Part shown: piece after piece, positions 35,139 to 48,096 of the stretch
Numbering within the stretch: the first letter of the stretch is position 1
How the letters are laid out: the number at the start of each line of letters is the position of its first letter
The notes under the pieces: model-generated
The model's input: only the letters and a program-made list of their open reading frames with translations
Told to the model about the DNA's origin: nothing
Databases searched by the model: none
Program-made: the position numbers and the translations under genes
Source of the DNA: Mayfieldus sp963841445
GTDB taxonomy: Bacteria; Actinomycetota; Thermoleophilia; Solirubrobacterales; 70-9
Direction of reading: 5' to 3'
DNA length: 64,000 nt
Assembly: GCA_963841445.1 (NCBI GenBank)
Contig: CAWJCP010000002.1
Coordinates: 62,001-126,000, forward strand

Positions 35139-36446
35139 TCAACCCGCGGCGGCAAGACGGCCGGCAAGCCGGGCCCGGGGCGCGAACGCGACCGTCGTCC
35201 GCAGCCCTGCGCTCGCCAGCGCGACCGACCCGCCCCGCAGCGACCAGACGCCGGTCCCTTCGGTTGGCTTTGCGCCCAGCTCCCGTAGATAGGCCCGCAT
35301 CGCGCGACTGAACTGAAGCACGTCGACGCGATGCTCCCAGCGCCAAGCGGCGACCAGCGCGTCGCGCGCCCGGCAGGGCAGCTCGCAGGGCGCGCTTCCG
35401 CGGCGCCAGATCTCCAGCCGCTGCCCAGCCCAACCGGCGGCCGCGCGGCGCGCGACCCGCACGTCGTTGCCGGCGCGAAGCATCTGCAGGCTGTCGAACT
35501 CGCCGAGCACGCCGCCGCCGAGCTGCCGCCAGCCGGATCCGAGCACGCGCCCGGGGTTGACCGCAACCGGTTGCGGCCTTTCATAGCTGAGGTACTTGAA
35601 CGGGTGCATGACCTGTGCGGTGGAGAGCGGTGGCCGCCCGCGCAGAGCGATGTTGACGAGGCTCCATTCACGACCGAGGTCGCGCAGCGAGTCGACGAAC
35701 TTCCGCCCGCCCAGGTAGGCGAAGTTCTCCTCCGCCTTGATCAGGTCCGGCAGCTCGCCGAACCTGTCGCCCTGCAGCAGAGCCGGCTCCTGGGTCGCCT
35801 TCAACAGGTCTGCCAGGTCGATGAACCGAGCCGCGTAGAGGATCATCGCCTCGGTCGCCGACCCCTCGACCAAGGCCTGCTCGGCAAGCGCCCGGTCGTC
35901 CGAGAGCCCCTCCAGGTCGGGCAACCCGAAGCGCTGGTCCTCGAGCGCGTGGTCGAGCTCGTGCGAGAGGACGAACTCGACGAGGGCGGGGTTGCGCAGC
36001 GACGGCTCCCGGAGGATGTAGAGGCGGCCGTTCGCCGGGTCGTAGGCGCCCGCGATGTCCGACGCGATGGCCGCCGAGGCCCGGTCGATGTCGAAGTTGG
36101 GCGGCAGCAGCCCGAGCAGCGAGAGGGCCGCGACGCTGGCCTTCTCCTGCGCGGGGTGCTCATCCCTTCCCTGCTCGCGCGCAAAGGCGCGCTGCAGCTG
36201 CGCCGGGTCGACGATGCGCGGCTTCGGGAGGCTGTCGTACCTGAGTCCGCGCACGGCTTCGACTCCGCGGGCGATTCGCGGCAACCCGGCGACGACAGCC
36301 CTCGGCGTGGCGCCCGCGCTCGCGGCGCGCGACTCGACCCGGTCGGCGCCGAGCCCGGCGATCAGCAGCGGCACGCCCACGGCCGCGGCGACCGCGAAGA
36401 GGCTGAGCAGGTAGCGGGGGCCGCTTGTCATCGTCGATCCAGACAT
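35139..36446 (-). CDS. Secreted or anchored HExxH protein, possible zinc metallopeptidase
   Basis: A 435-residue protein with an N-terminal hydrophobic segment (~11-34, YLLSLFAVAAAVGVPLLIAG). It carries one HExxH motif, SHELDHALEDQ (His 162, Glu 163, His 166), with a downstream EQALVEGSATEAM that could supply the third ligand, as in gluzincins. The preceding AGAYDPANGRLYIL strand is typical of such folds. No named family was recognised, so protease activity is inferred from the motif only. Divergent from uvrB. Confidence 0.75.
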   Translation of the reverse strand: MSGSTMTSGPRYLLSLFAVAAAVGVPLLIAGLGADRVESRAASAGATPRAVVAGLPRIARGVEAVRGLRYDSLPKPRIVDPAQLQRAFAREQGRDEHPAQEKASVAALSLLGLLPPNFDIDRASAAIASDIAGAYDPANGRLYILREPSLRNPALVEFVLSHELDHALEDQRFGLPDLEGLSDDRALAEQALVEGSATEAMILYAARFIDLADLLKATQEPALLQGDRFGELPDLIKAEENFAYLGGRKFVDSLRDLGREWSLVNIALRGRPPLSTAQVMHPFKYLSYERPQPVAVNPGRVLGSGWRQLGGGVLGEFDSLQMLRAGNDVRVARRAAAGWAGQRLEIWRRGSAPCELPCRARDALVAAWRWEHRVDVLQFSRAMRAYLRELGAKPTEGTGVWSLRGGSVALASAGLRTTVAFAPRARLAGRLAAAG

Positions 36447-36537
36447 CCCCGGGAGGAGGCCGCAGCTTGAGGGTAGGCGCCGCTGCGGCCGAGGAGCGCC
36501 ATTCGGGCATCGCCGGAAGCGGCACCGGGCGCCTCGC

Positions 36538-36543
36538 TATCTT
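36538..36543 (+). promoter_or_regulatory. Putative -10 box, leaderless uvrB transcript
   Basis: TATCTT ends 6 nt before the uvrB GTG codon. No LexA-type SOS box was recognised beside it. Confidence 0.5.
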
Positions 36544-36549
36544 GGCTTC

Positions 36550-38550
<2,001 letters not shown>

Positions 38551-38581
38551 GGAGAGGCGACTCCAAGGTCTCCGGGTTGCA

Positions 38582-38604
38582 TTCCTCCCGCTATGCGGGA
38601 GGAA
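38582..38604. other. Perfect 10-bp hairpin between uvrB and the DivIVA-like gene
   Basis: TTCCTCCCGC, loop TAT, GCGGGAGGAA. There is no T-run on either side, so a standard intrinsic terminator is not supported. It sits 16 bp upstream of a putative -10 box and may be an operator or a bidirectional terminator. Confidence 0.55.
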
Positions 38605-38619
38605 ACTGACCCACTGGGC

Positions 38620-38625
38620 TACCCT
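38620..38625 (+). promoter_or_regulatory. Putative -10 box, leaderless DivIVA-like transcript
   Basis: TACCCT ends 6 nt before the ATG at 38632. Confidence 0.5.
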
Positions 38626-38631
38626 GGACCG

Positions 38632-39351
38632 ATGAAACGGCAGGAGATCATTCGCGACGACTTCCCGACTGCCCGTAGGGGCTATGAGCCCTCGGCAGTG
38701 GACGCTCACCTTCGCGAGGTTGCCGAGAAAGTCGAACGCGCCGAGGGCGCCGACTCGCTCGCCGGCGTGGCCGCCGAGCGGGTGCGCAGCATCGTCGAGG
38801 CCGCCGAGGCGAAGGCGCGCGAGATCGAGGCCGATGCGCGGCGAAACGCAGATGAGATCCTCTCCAACGCCCGGGCGCAGGCTCGCGAGCAGGTCGACCG
38901 CGCGCAGGGCTCGGTGGCGAAGCTGATCGGTCAGGCGGACGAGCTGCGCGAGCGGATCGGGGCGATGGCTCAGGACGTGGTCGGCGGAGCGGGGGAGAGC
39001 CCCGAGACCCCGCAGCCGGTGACGGTCCCCGAGCCCGGGCCCGAGCCGGTTCCCGAGCCGGCGCCGCCAGGGCCCGAAGTCGACCCGAGCCCGGCAATCG
39101 TGCCGGAGCCGGAGCCGCCCCGCGAGCCCGAGCCGCAGCCCGATCCACCTTCGATCCCCGAGCCCCAGCCCGATCCGCCGGCGCCGGCGGCGATCAACGG
39201 CTCCGATGAGAAGGCGGCGCGCCTGGTGGCGATGAAGATGGCGCTCGACGGCTCATCGCGCGAGGAGGTCGCCGAGCACCTTGCATCCGCCTACAGCCTC
39301 GATGACTCCGAGGACCTTCTCGACCTGGTCTTCGAGCGCGTGGGTCGTTAG
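38632..39351 (+). CDS. DivIVA-like coiled-coil protein with proline-rich linker
   Basis: A 239-residue protein in four parts. An N-terminal DivIVA-type membrane-curvature motif (DDFPTARRGYEPSAVDAHL) is followed by a long coiled coil (~25-120, AAEAKAREIEADARRNADEI). A Pro/Glu linker (~125-190) repeats EPEP/PEPQPDP units. A C-terminal helical module has DGSSREEVAEHLASAYSL and LLDLVFERVG. DivIVA proteins mark poles and division sites and recruit partners. The ATG at 38632 is preferred to an upstream in-frame ATG whose codons would include the hairpin. It is not next to division genes. Confidence 0.72.
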   Translation: MKRQEIIRDDFPTARRGYEPSAVDAHLREVAEKVERAEGADSLAGVAAERVRSIVEAAEAKAREIEADARRNADEILSNARAQAREQVDRAQGSVAKLIGQADELRERIGAMAQDVVGGAGESPETPQPVTVPEPGPEPVPEPAPPGPEVDPSPAIVPEPEPPREPEPQPDPPSIPEPQPDPPAPAAINGSDEKAARLVAMKMALDGSSREEVAEHLASAYSLDDSEDLLDLVFERVGR

Positions 39352-39394
39352 TCCAACGCCTTATAGGCAAGCGCGAGTCGGGTAGGCGTTAGGT

Positions 39395-39574
39395 ATGCGC
39401 CGTTTTGTCCCCCTTACAACCGAGACTGCCTCCGACTACCGCTGCGAGGGCGCGGTGGTCACCTGCGCGCGCTGTGGCCGGCCGCTCACCGAGTGCGAGG
39501 GCGACTGCGAGACAGTCCTTGAGACCCGTGGCCACCGCGTGCCGACCGCACGCGACTTCGCCGCGGTTCGCTGA
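39395..39574 (+). CDS. Small cysteine-rich (zinc-ribbon-like) protein
   Basis: A 59-residue frame: MRRFVPLTTETASDYRCEG, then VTCARCGRPLTECEGDCETV, ending DFAAVR. The CARC and CEGDC pairs would make a compact four-cysteine metal site. There is no competing gene on either strand. It could be a small regulatory or scaffold protein; function is unknown. Confidence 0.5.
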   Translation: MRRFVPLTTETASDYRCEGAVVTCARCGRPLTECEGDCETVLETRGHRVPTARDFAAVR

Positions 39575-39582
39575 ACCCCGGT

Positions 39583-40038
39583 CTAGCCGCCCTCCCTCGG
39601 AGGAGCGAGCGGTCCGGGCGGTCCGTCGCTGCGCGCGCCGGCTGTGTATTCGGCCATGTCCTGGGACCAGAACTCGACCACGTTCCCGTCCGGATCGGTG
39701 ACGTAGATCGCCCTGCCCGGCCCGAGCTGGATTGGGCCCTCGACTTCCGCACCGGCCTCACGGATCCGCTCCAGCAGGCGGTCGATCTCGGGGTCCTCGA
39801 CGTGGAAGGCGAAGTGGACGTGGGAGCCGCCCCGCCCGCCGGCCAGCCCGACCTGGGGCGTCCAGAGCCCGAGCCGAGCTGTCTCGCCGATCAGATACCA
39901 GTAACGGCCGTCGCGGCCCTCGCCGTAGAGCGTCTCCTCGAAGCCGAGAACGTCCCGGTAAAAGCACCGCGCCGCCCCCATGTCCGAGACCTCGAGCACA
40001 AGCTCGGAGATCGCGCTTGCCGGAGGTGGCTCGGGCAT
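39583..40038 (-). CDS. VOC-superfamily (glyoxalase/bleomycin-resistance fold) protein
   Basis: A 151-residue protein with two beta-alpha-beta-beta-beta modules: ISELVLEVSDMGAARCFYRD with VLGFEE, and HVHFAFHVEDPEIDRLLERI ending with YVTDPDGNVVEFW. The metal-binding pattern (His in HVHFAF, Glu in VVEFW) is partly present. The VOC fold serves glyoxalase, dioxygenase and antibiotic-binding functions, which cannot be separated here. Divergent from the alpha/beta hydrolase across a 70-bp region with a dyad. Confidence 0.83.
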   Translation of the reverse strand: MPEPPPASAISELVLEVSDMGAARCFYRDVLGFEETLYGEGRDGRYWYLIGETARLGLWTPQVGLAGGRGGSHVHFAFHVEDPEIDRLLERIREAGAEVEGPIQLGPGRAIYVTDPDGNVVEFWSQDMAEYTAGARSDGPPGPLAPPREGG

Positions 40039-40044
40039 CGCGCG

Positions 40045-40050
40045 AGCCTA
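40045..40050 (-). promoter_or_regulatory. Putative -10 box for the VOC gene (minus strand)
   Basis: TAGGCT on the minus strand, ending 6 nt before the VOC ATG. Confidence 0.4.
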
Positions 40051-40058
40051 TCCCGGAG

Positions 40059-40082
40059 CCCGCCACGGAGTCATGTGGCGGG
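40059..40082. promoter_or_regulatory. Operator-like dyad between two divergent promoters
   Basis: CCCGCCAC and GTGGCGGG form a perfect 8-bp inverted repeat with an 8-bp spacer. It covers the expected -35 regions of both divergent genes, so one regulator dimer could control both. Confidence 0.45.
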
Positions 40083-40096
40083 AACGCCGCCGGCCG

Positions 40097-40102
40097 TAGA
40101 GT
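40097..40102 (+). promoter_or_regulatory. Putative -10 box for the alpha/beta hydrolase
   Basis: TAGAGT ending 6 nt before the ATG at 40109. Confidence 0.45.
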
Positions 40103-40108
40103 GCCGGC

Positions 40109-40996
40109 ATGCTCCGAATCGAGACCCAGGTGCGGACGCCTGACGGGCGCACCCTCGCGGTCCGGGTCGCCGGGCCCGAGGACGGCGATGCCGTCATCTA
40201 CCACACCGGTACGCCGAGCTACCGGCGGCTGTACGAGCCGCTGGTCCAGGCCGGCGAGCGGCGCGGCCTGCGCCATGTCACCTACTCGCGCCCCGGCTAC
40301 GCCGAGTCCGACCGCCAGCCCGGGCGCACGGTCGCCGACTGCGCCGCCGATGTCGTCGCGATCGCGGACGCGCTCGGGATCGAGCGCTTCTACGTCACCG
40401 GGCAGTCCGGCGGCGGGCCACACTCGCTCGCCTGCGCGGCGCTGCTCGGTGACCGGGTCTGGTCCGCCTCGACGACCGCGGGCGCCGCTCCCCGTGATGC
40501 CGAAGGACTCGACTGGCTCGCCGGCATGGGCCAGGAGAACCTCGACGAGGTCGCCGCTCTCGATGCAGGCGACGAGGAGCTGATCGCGTTCCTGGAGACC
40601 GAGGCCGAGCAGTACGGCAACCTCACCGGCGACGAGGTACTCGTGGCGCTCGGAGATCTGGTCGGCGAGGCCGACAAAGCGGTGCTGACGGGCGAGATCG
40701 CCGAGCACCAGGCGCGCGGCCTTCACCACGCCCTCGCGGCTGGGATCTGGGGTTGGTTCGACGACGACAAGGCCGAGCTCAGCGGCGACTGGGGTTTCGA
40801 CATCGGCGCGATCGAGATCCCGGTGACGGTCTGGCAGGGCGGCGACGATCGCATGGTCCCCTTCGCGCACGGGAAGTGGCTGGCCGAGAACGTCCCGGGC
40901 GCGAAGGCGCGTCTACTCGACGGCGAGGGGCACATCTCGCTCGAGCTCGGGCACCACGGCGACGTCCTTGACGACCTGATCGCCTCGCGCTCCTGA
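40109..40996 (+). CDS. Alpha/beta hydrolase
   Basis: A 295-residue alpha/beta-hydrolase. Oxyanion region YHTGTPSYRRLYEPL, nucleophile elbow VTGQSGGGPHSLACAALLG (Ser), the acid in VWQGGDDRMVPFAHG (Asp) and the catalytic His in LDGEGHISLELG. A ~90-residue helical cap lies between strands 6 and 7 (LDAGDEELIAFLETEAEQYG). The substrate is unknown. Expression may be coordinated with the divergent VOC gene through the shared dyad. Confidence 0.87.
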   Translation: MLRIETQVRTPDGRTLAVRVAGPEDGDAVIYHTGTPSYRRLYEPLVQAGERRGLRHVTYSRPGYAESDRQPGRTVADCAADVVAIADALGIERFYVTGQSGGGPHSLACAALLGDRVWSASTTAGAAPRDAEGLDWLAGMGQENLDEVAALDAGDEELIAFLETEAEQYGNLTGDEVLVALGDLVGEADKAVLTGEIAEHQARGLHHALAAGIWGWFDDDKAELSGDWGFDIGAIEIPVTVWQGGDDRMVPFAHGKWLAENVPGAKARLLDGEGHISLELGHHGDVLDDLIASRS

Positions 40997-41005
40997 GTCG
41001 CGCAG

Positions 41006-41027
41006 TTTGCGGCGTTGCCCCGCCTGA
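41006..41027 (+). repeat. Degenerate REP-like half copy E1
   Basis: TTTGCGGCGTTGCCCCGCCTGA resembles the hairpin half of the REP-like repeat, with the stem weakened. There is no tail. Confidence 0.4.
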
Positions 41028-41065
41028 GCCGGGGGGAACAACCGTTCGCCTCCCTAGAATCTCCC

Positions 41066-41095
41066 TAATGCGGCGGCTGCGCCGCCTGACATGCA
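41066..41095 (+). repeat. REP-like half copy E2 upstream of uvrA
   Basis: TGCGGCGGCTGCGCCGCC plus TGACATGC, then sequence diverges; the CCGCTCCACTTCG tail is absent. It ends about 40 bp before the uvrA ATG. Confidence 0.7.
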
Positions 41096-41134
41096 CGACT
41101 CGTCGCTAACAACGCTCCTCGACTGAATATCCAG

Positions 41135-44083
<2,949 letters not shown>

Positions 44084-44173
44084 GGCCGCTGGCGGCACAA
44101 GTGAGCGGCGCGGCTTTGCTGCCTATGCGACGGCAATTCCGCACCGCCCGGGTTTGGCGCTCCGAGCGCCGGG

Positions 44174-44179
44174 TAGCGT
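44174..44179 (+). promoter_or_regulatory. Putative -10 box for the 46-residue membrane peptide
   Basis: TAGCGT ends 6 nt before the ATG at 44186. Confidence 0.35.
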
Positions 44180-44185
44180 CGCCGC

Positions 44186-44326
44186 ATGGAACTGTCAATC
44201 CTTCTGATCATCATCGGGATCGTTCTTGCGATCTTCGTCTGGTGGGGCCTTGGCGTTCTGGTCGTGATCATCGGCCTCGCGATGCTGATCATTCCGCGCC
44301 TCAGCGCGGGTCGCGGACGCGTCTAG
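44186..44326 (+). CDS. Small membrane peptide
   Basis: A 46-residue frame: MELSILLIIIGIVLAIFVWW, then GLGVLVVIIGLAMLIIPRLS and a basic end (AGRGRV). It is nearly all hydrophobic, with two tightly packed helices and a positive-inside tail. The start is preceded by a TAGCGT hexamer at 6 nt, as for other leaderless genes in the window. No function can be given. Confidence 0.6.
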   Translation: MELSILLIIIGIVLAIFVWWGLGVLVVIIGLAMLIIPRLSAGRGRV

Positions 44327-44336
44327 CCTCGGGCCT

Positions 44337-45330
44337 TCAGGCAGGCGTCGGAGCGGGCTTCGCGACCAGCAGCGAGGCTCCGATCGCCCCACCCAGGTCG
44401 CCGAGCGCGGCGAGCTTGAAATCCGGGGGGCGGTCGGCGACGAAGAGGTGCTTGTGCATCTCGCGCTTGATCTCGTCCGCGTAGGACTCGCCCAAACGCA
44501 ACCCGAGGCCTCCGCCCAAGATGATGGCCTCGACGTCGAGCAGGTTCTGGGCCGAGGCGACCGCAGTCCCGATCGCACGCACCGCGCGCCGCAGCAGGCT
44601 CTCGGCGAGGGCGTCGTTGTCACGCAGAGCGTGCTCCCAGACACCGCTCGTGAGACGGTCCTTGCCGCGCTGCTCCATGATCTTGAAGAGCTTCGTCTCG
44701 ACTCCGTCCCGGTGGTCGCGGCGCGCCTTGCGCTCCATCGCGGCCCGTCCCGCGTAGGCCTCCATGCAGCCGCGACGGCCGCAAGGGCAGCGGGCTCCGT
44801 TGCGGTGCACAACGACATGGCCGATCTCAGCCGCGGCGCCGCGTCCCAGCCACGGCTTGCCGTCGAGGACCAAGCCGCCGCCGACCCCGGTGCCCCAGAA
44901 GACACCGAGGATCGTCTTGTACGGCTTGCCGGCCCCGAGCTGGAACTCGGCGTCGGTCGCCACCTGGACGTCGTTTCCGAATCCGCACCTCGGTCCCGAG
45001 CGCCTCGGACGAGCGCCGGCGCCGAGCTCGAAGCTGCCCTCCCAGCCGGGGATGTTGCGCGCCGCCGACACCGTCCCGGTCTTCTCGTTCGGCGTCGCCG
45101 GGCGAGCCGACGCCGACGCCCTGCAAGGTCGGCGGTCTTCGATGCCCGCCGCCTCGGCCGCCTCGCTCAGCGCCGCCGCCATCTCCTCCGCGACCGCCTT
45201 CGGGCCGCCCTCGTGGGGGGTCTCGTGGCGCGCTTCGCCGAAGACCTTGCCGTCGTGCGTCGACGATCGCGGTCTGGATCTTGGTTCCGCCGAGGTCGAT
45301 GCCGCCGCGTAGCTCGCTTGCCGGGCTCAC
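44337..45330 (-). pseudogene. ROK-family sugar kinase (glucokinase-like) with three frameshifts
   Basis: The frame from the GTG at 45330 reads LRGGIDLGGTKIQTAIVDA (ROK ATP motif), then breaks near 45257; the next frame gives KVFGEARHETPHEGGPKAV and AALSEAAEAAG. A second break near 45130 moves VGVGSPGDA into another frame, and a third near 45095 restores EKTGTVSAARNIPGWEG. Downstream is intact: VFWGTGVGGGLVLDG, EIGHVVVHRNGARCPCGRRG with CMEAYAGR (zinc motif), IILGGGLG and GDLGGAIGASLL. Three indels in 170 bp suggest local sequence error or recent decay. Function if intact: glucose or related sugar phosphorylation. Confidence 0.8.
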
Positions 45331-45348
45331 CTCTGGAAAGCTAGCTTG

Positions 45349-45948
45349 ATGGACGGTTCGGGTGGCTGGAGGCTCTGGTGGCAGAAGCGGCGCTGGTACG
45401 AGCGCAACCGGCGTCTGGCGCGGCGCTGGCGCATCAATCGCCACATGGCGCGGGCCGGCGCCTTCATCCGCTACCCGGTCGAAGGGGAGGTCCTGGAGGC
45501 CCTCGACGAGGGCAGGCTGCGAATCGGCGCCGGCACGCTGCTCGAGCCGGGCTGCTGGCTCACCCTCTCCCCGGAAGCGCGGATCGAGATCGGCGAAGGG
45601 TGCTTTCTGAATCGAGGGACGATGCTGGCCGCTCTGGACCGGATCGAGATCGGCGACCACGTGATGTTCGCCAACGGCTGCTTCGTCGGCGACGCCGCGC
45701 ATCGTTTCGACGACCCCGAGCAGCCGGTGCCCTGGCAGGGGTTCACATCGAAGGGACCGGTTCAAATCGGCGCTAACGCCTGGTTCGGGGTCAATTGCGT
45801 GGTGACCAGCGGGGTGACGATCGGGGAGCGCTGCGTGATCGGCGCCAACTCGGTCGTCACCGAGGACCTGCCGCCGCGGACGATCGCGGCCGGCTCGCCT
45901 GCCAAGGCGATCAAGCAGATCGAATACCCCGCGCGCATGCCCGAGTGA
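45349..45948 (+). CDS. Left-handed beta-helix acyltransferase
   Basis: A 199-residue protein. A basic, Trp/Arg-rich N-terminus (WRLWWQKRRWYERNRRLARR) may sit at the membrane face. Hexapeptide repeats then form a left-handed beta helix: RIGAGTLLEPGCWLTLSPEA, RIEIGEGCFLNRGTMLAALD, RIEIGDHVMFANGCFVGD, then IGANAWFGVNCVVTSGVTIG and CVIGANSVVTEDLPPRTIAA. The His in DAAHRFDD is a likely catalytic base. Probably a sugar or surface-polymer acetyltransferase. Its start is only 18 bp from the divergent ROK start. Confidence 0.83.
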   Translation: MDGSGGWRLWWQKRRWYERNRRLARRWRINRHMARAGAFIRYPVEGEVLEALDEGRLRIGAGTLLEPGCWLTLSPEARIEIGEGCFLNRGTMLAALDRIEIGDHVMFANGCFVGDAAHRFDDPEQPVPWQGFTSKGPVQIGANAWFGVNCVVTSGVTIGERCVIGANSVVTEDLPPRTIAAGSPAKAIKQIEYPARMPE

Positions 45949-46083
45949 GGCACCGAAACGCCGGATCGCCGAGCGCCTCGGGGCCGCGTCTGGCCGAATG
46001 TATGACGGCGGGCCATGGGTCCAATCGGCGCCGGACACGCTGGTACCCTCAGTCTCTGCCGGGGAGGTAGAGGACTGAGTTCG

Positions 46084-47640
46084 TTGCTGACAAGAGGTCG
46101 GCTTGCATGGGCGGTGGCGATCGCCGCGCTCACCTACTCGTCCGCAGTGGCGACGGCGGAGGCGGCGCCGCCCGATTTGACCCATCCATCGTTCGTCCGC
46201 CAGTGGGATCCCGGTTCGCCGAGCGCCGACAGCAGTACGGGTGCCAGGTCGATCACCGTCGATCCATTCGGCAACGTCTACGTGCTGCGGGTGCTCTCCG
46301 GCACCGGAGCCGGCTCCTTTCGGGTACAGAAGTACGCCCACGACGGCACGCCGATCGCGAGCGGGTTCGATAACCCGTTGACTGGATTCGTGAACGACGG
46401 GTTTGCCACCGATCCGCAGGGGCACGTCTTCGTGACGGTCCCGGGCGGCTCCGCCGGCGCTGTCGTGCGCGAATTCACCTCCGGGGGCGGCGAGCTTGCC
46501 CAGCTGAACGTGCCGCGACTTGTGGGCACGACGATCGCGTTCGACACCTCCGGGCACATGTACGGGAACGGCCGCGACGCGGCCGGAAACCCGGCCCTCA
46601 ACGAGTACATGCTGTCGGGCGGCAGCGTCGCGCTGCTCAATTCGACCCCCTACCCGGGGAGTCCCAACACCGGTTTCTTTCCCTACAACTTCTTCAGCGT
46701 CGCCACCGACGCGGCTGGCTACGTCTATGCGAGCGGTGTTTCGAGCGCCGGGCCCTTCCTGAACAAGTACGGATCGGGCCTCTCCGGGCCGATCGGCCAG
46801 CTTGAAGCCTGCTCCGTGGCGGGTTCCTGCTTCGGCGGGTTCAGTCTCTCGTTCGGCTATTCGCTGCTGCTGTCGAGCGGCACTACCCCGACCATCTTCT
46901 CCGGCGGCGGCTACGGCGGCGGCGTCAGCTCCAGCAACTTCTACAAGGCCGGCGTTTACAGGACCGACGCCGACGTGCCCACGGTCCGGACCACCGACTA
47001 CCTCGGCAGCTTTGGGCCCGATCCGGTTCCCGGCGGCGCTTTTGCATCCGCCGCGCAGCTCGCGGCATCGCCCTGCCACGCCGCGGTCTACCTGCTCGCC
47101 AGCGTCTACGGGGGGCCGAACTCGACCTACAGCGGCAACGAGGTGCAGGAGTTCGACACCCACGCTGCCGCCACGCTTTGCGCTATCCCGCCGATCGCCG
47201 CCGTGGCCGGCTTCAAGAAGAGCTACGTGCTGAAGAAGCTCGGCAAGAAGGGGTCAAAGCCGTGCACGCCATGCGCGGAGCTGCTCCGCTCCGGTGCGCT
47301 CGCCCGGGCTTCTGACTCGCAGCTCGCGGCGAGCAGCGCAGCGCGTTCGAAGCACTCGAAGAAGAAGAAGAAGCGCGCCGGGGTGAAGCTGCGCTTCCGT
47401 AGCGCAGCGGCTGCCGACGTGACCTTCCTCTTCACTCGGGTCGGCGGCAAGGGCCATGGGCGTCACAAGAGAAAGAGGCTGGGAGGCTTCATCTACGCTG
47501 CCCACGCAGGACGCAATGCGTTTCGCTTCAGCGGGGCGCTGCACAAGGGCCGTCCGCTTCACCGCGGCCGATATCGGGTGACGGCGTCCGGCGGTCAGGG
47601 CAAGCAGCGTTTCAGGCTCGTCATCAAACGCAGCCGCTGA
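46084..47640 (+). CDS. Secreted beta-propeller-like protein with C-terminal Ig-like domain
   Basis: A 518-residue exported protein. The signal peptide is LTRGRLAWAVAIAALTYSSA followed by VATAEA. About 370 residues of propeller-like repeats follow (SITVDPFGNVYVLRV, DGFATDPQGHVFVTVPGG, VATDAAGYVYASG). A lysine-rich linker (SKHSKKKKKRAGVKLRF) precedes a C-terminal Ig-like domain with YAAHAGRNAFRFSGALHKGR and YRVTASGG, typical of cell-surface proteins in Solirubrobacterales. The TTG at 46084 is chosen because AGGA and GGGGAGG lie just upstream; an ATG at 46015 is possible. Function unknown. Confidence 0.75.
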   Translation: MLTRGRLAWAVAIAALTYSSAVATAEAAPPDLTHPSFVRQWDPGSPSADSSTGARSITVDPFGNVYVLRVLSGTGAGSFRVQKYAHDGTPIASGFDNPLTGFVNDGFATDPQGHVFVTVPGGSAGAVVREFTSGGGELAQLNVPRLVGTTIAFDTSGHMYGNGRDAAGNPALNEYMLSGGSVALLNSTPYPGSPNTGFFPYNFFSVATDAAGYVYASGVSSAGPFLNKYGSGLSGPIGQLEACSVAGSCFGGFSLSFGYSLLLSSGTTPTIFSGGGYGGGVSSSNFYKAGVYRTDADVPTVRTTDYLGSFGPDPVPGGAFASAAQLAASPCHAAVYLLASVYGGPNSTYSGNEVQEFDTHAAATLCAIPPIAAVAGFKKSYVLKKLGKKGSKPCTPCAELLRSGALARASDSQLAASSAARSKHSKKKKKRAGVKLRFRSAAAADVTFLFTRVGGKGHGRHKRKRLGGFIYAAHAGRNAFRFSGALHKGRPLHRGRYRVTASGGQGKQRFRLVIKRSR

Positions 47641-47666
47641 GCCAGCCTCTTTTCTCCGTCTGCCGA

Positions 47667-48083
47667 TCAGCTGACGACCTGGACCACGACCGTGCGGTCG
47701 CGGGGGCGGTCGTCGAAGTCGATCAGCACCAGCTGCTGCCAGGTCCCGAGCGCGAGCCGGCCGTCGCTGACCGGGACCGACTCGGAGGCGCCGACGATCG
47801 ATGCGCGTTGATGCGCGTGGGAGTTGCTGTCGTGGTTGAGCCGGTTGTGCGCGTAGTCGCCCTCGCGCGGCAGCAGCCGCTCCAGCGCCGCGCCGAGGTC
47901 CTCGACTCCGCCCGGCTCGAACTCCATCGTCGTGATCGCGGCGGTCGACCCGCGCACGAAGGCGGTCGCCTGGGCGTCGACGACACCGGCGGTCGTGACC
48001 ACCCGGGCGACGCCGTCGGTGATGTCGACGACGTCGTTGTCGCCCTGCGTCGAGAGCCGCAGCTCGCCGGTGTGGATCGGCAT
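47667..48083 (-). CDS. YjbQ-family (UPF0047) protein
   Basis: A 138-residue protein of the YjbQ family, reported in some members as a thiamine phosphate synthase-like activity. Signatures are DITDGVARVV, GSTAAITTMEFEPGGVEDLG, the histidine cluster HDSNSHAHQRASIVGAS, and LALGTWQQLVLIDFDDRPR. Essentially the whole protein is family core, so length is normal. The true physiological role is uncertain. Its upstream region holds a split REP-like copy. Confidence 0.88.
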   Translation of the reverse strand: MPIHTGELRLSTQGDNDVVDITDGVARVVTTAGVVDAQATAFVRGSTAAITTMEFEPGGVEDLGAALERLLPREGDYAHNRLNHDSNSHAHQRASIVGASESVPVSDGRLALGTWQQLVLIDFDDRPRDRTVVVQVVS

Positions 48084-48096
48084 CGAACACAGACTA

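Noticed and set aside
44827..47163. A 778-codon minus-strand open frame across several genes
   Set aside because: It contains the true ROK N-terminus (GGIDLGGTKIQTAIVDA) but otherwise runs antisense through the acyltransferase and propeller genes with composition typical of shadow frames.
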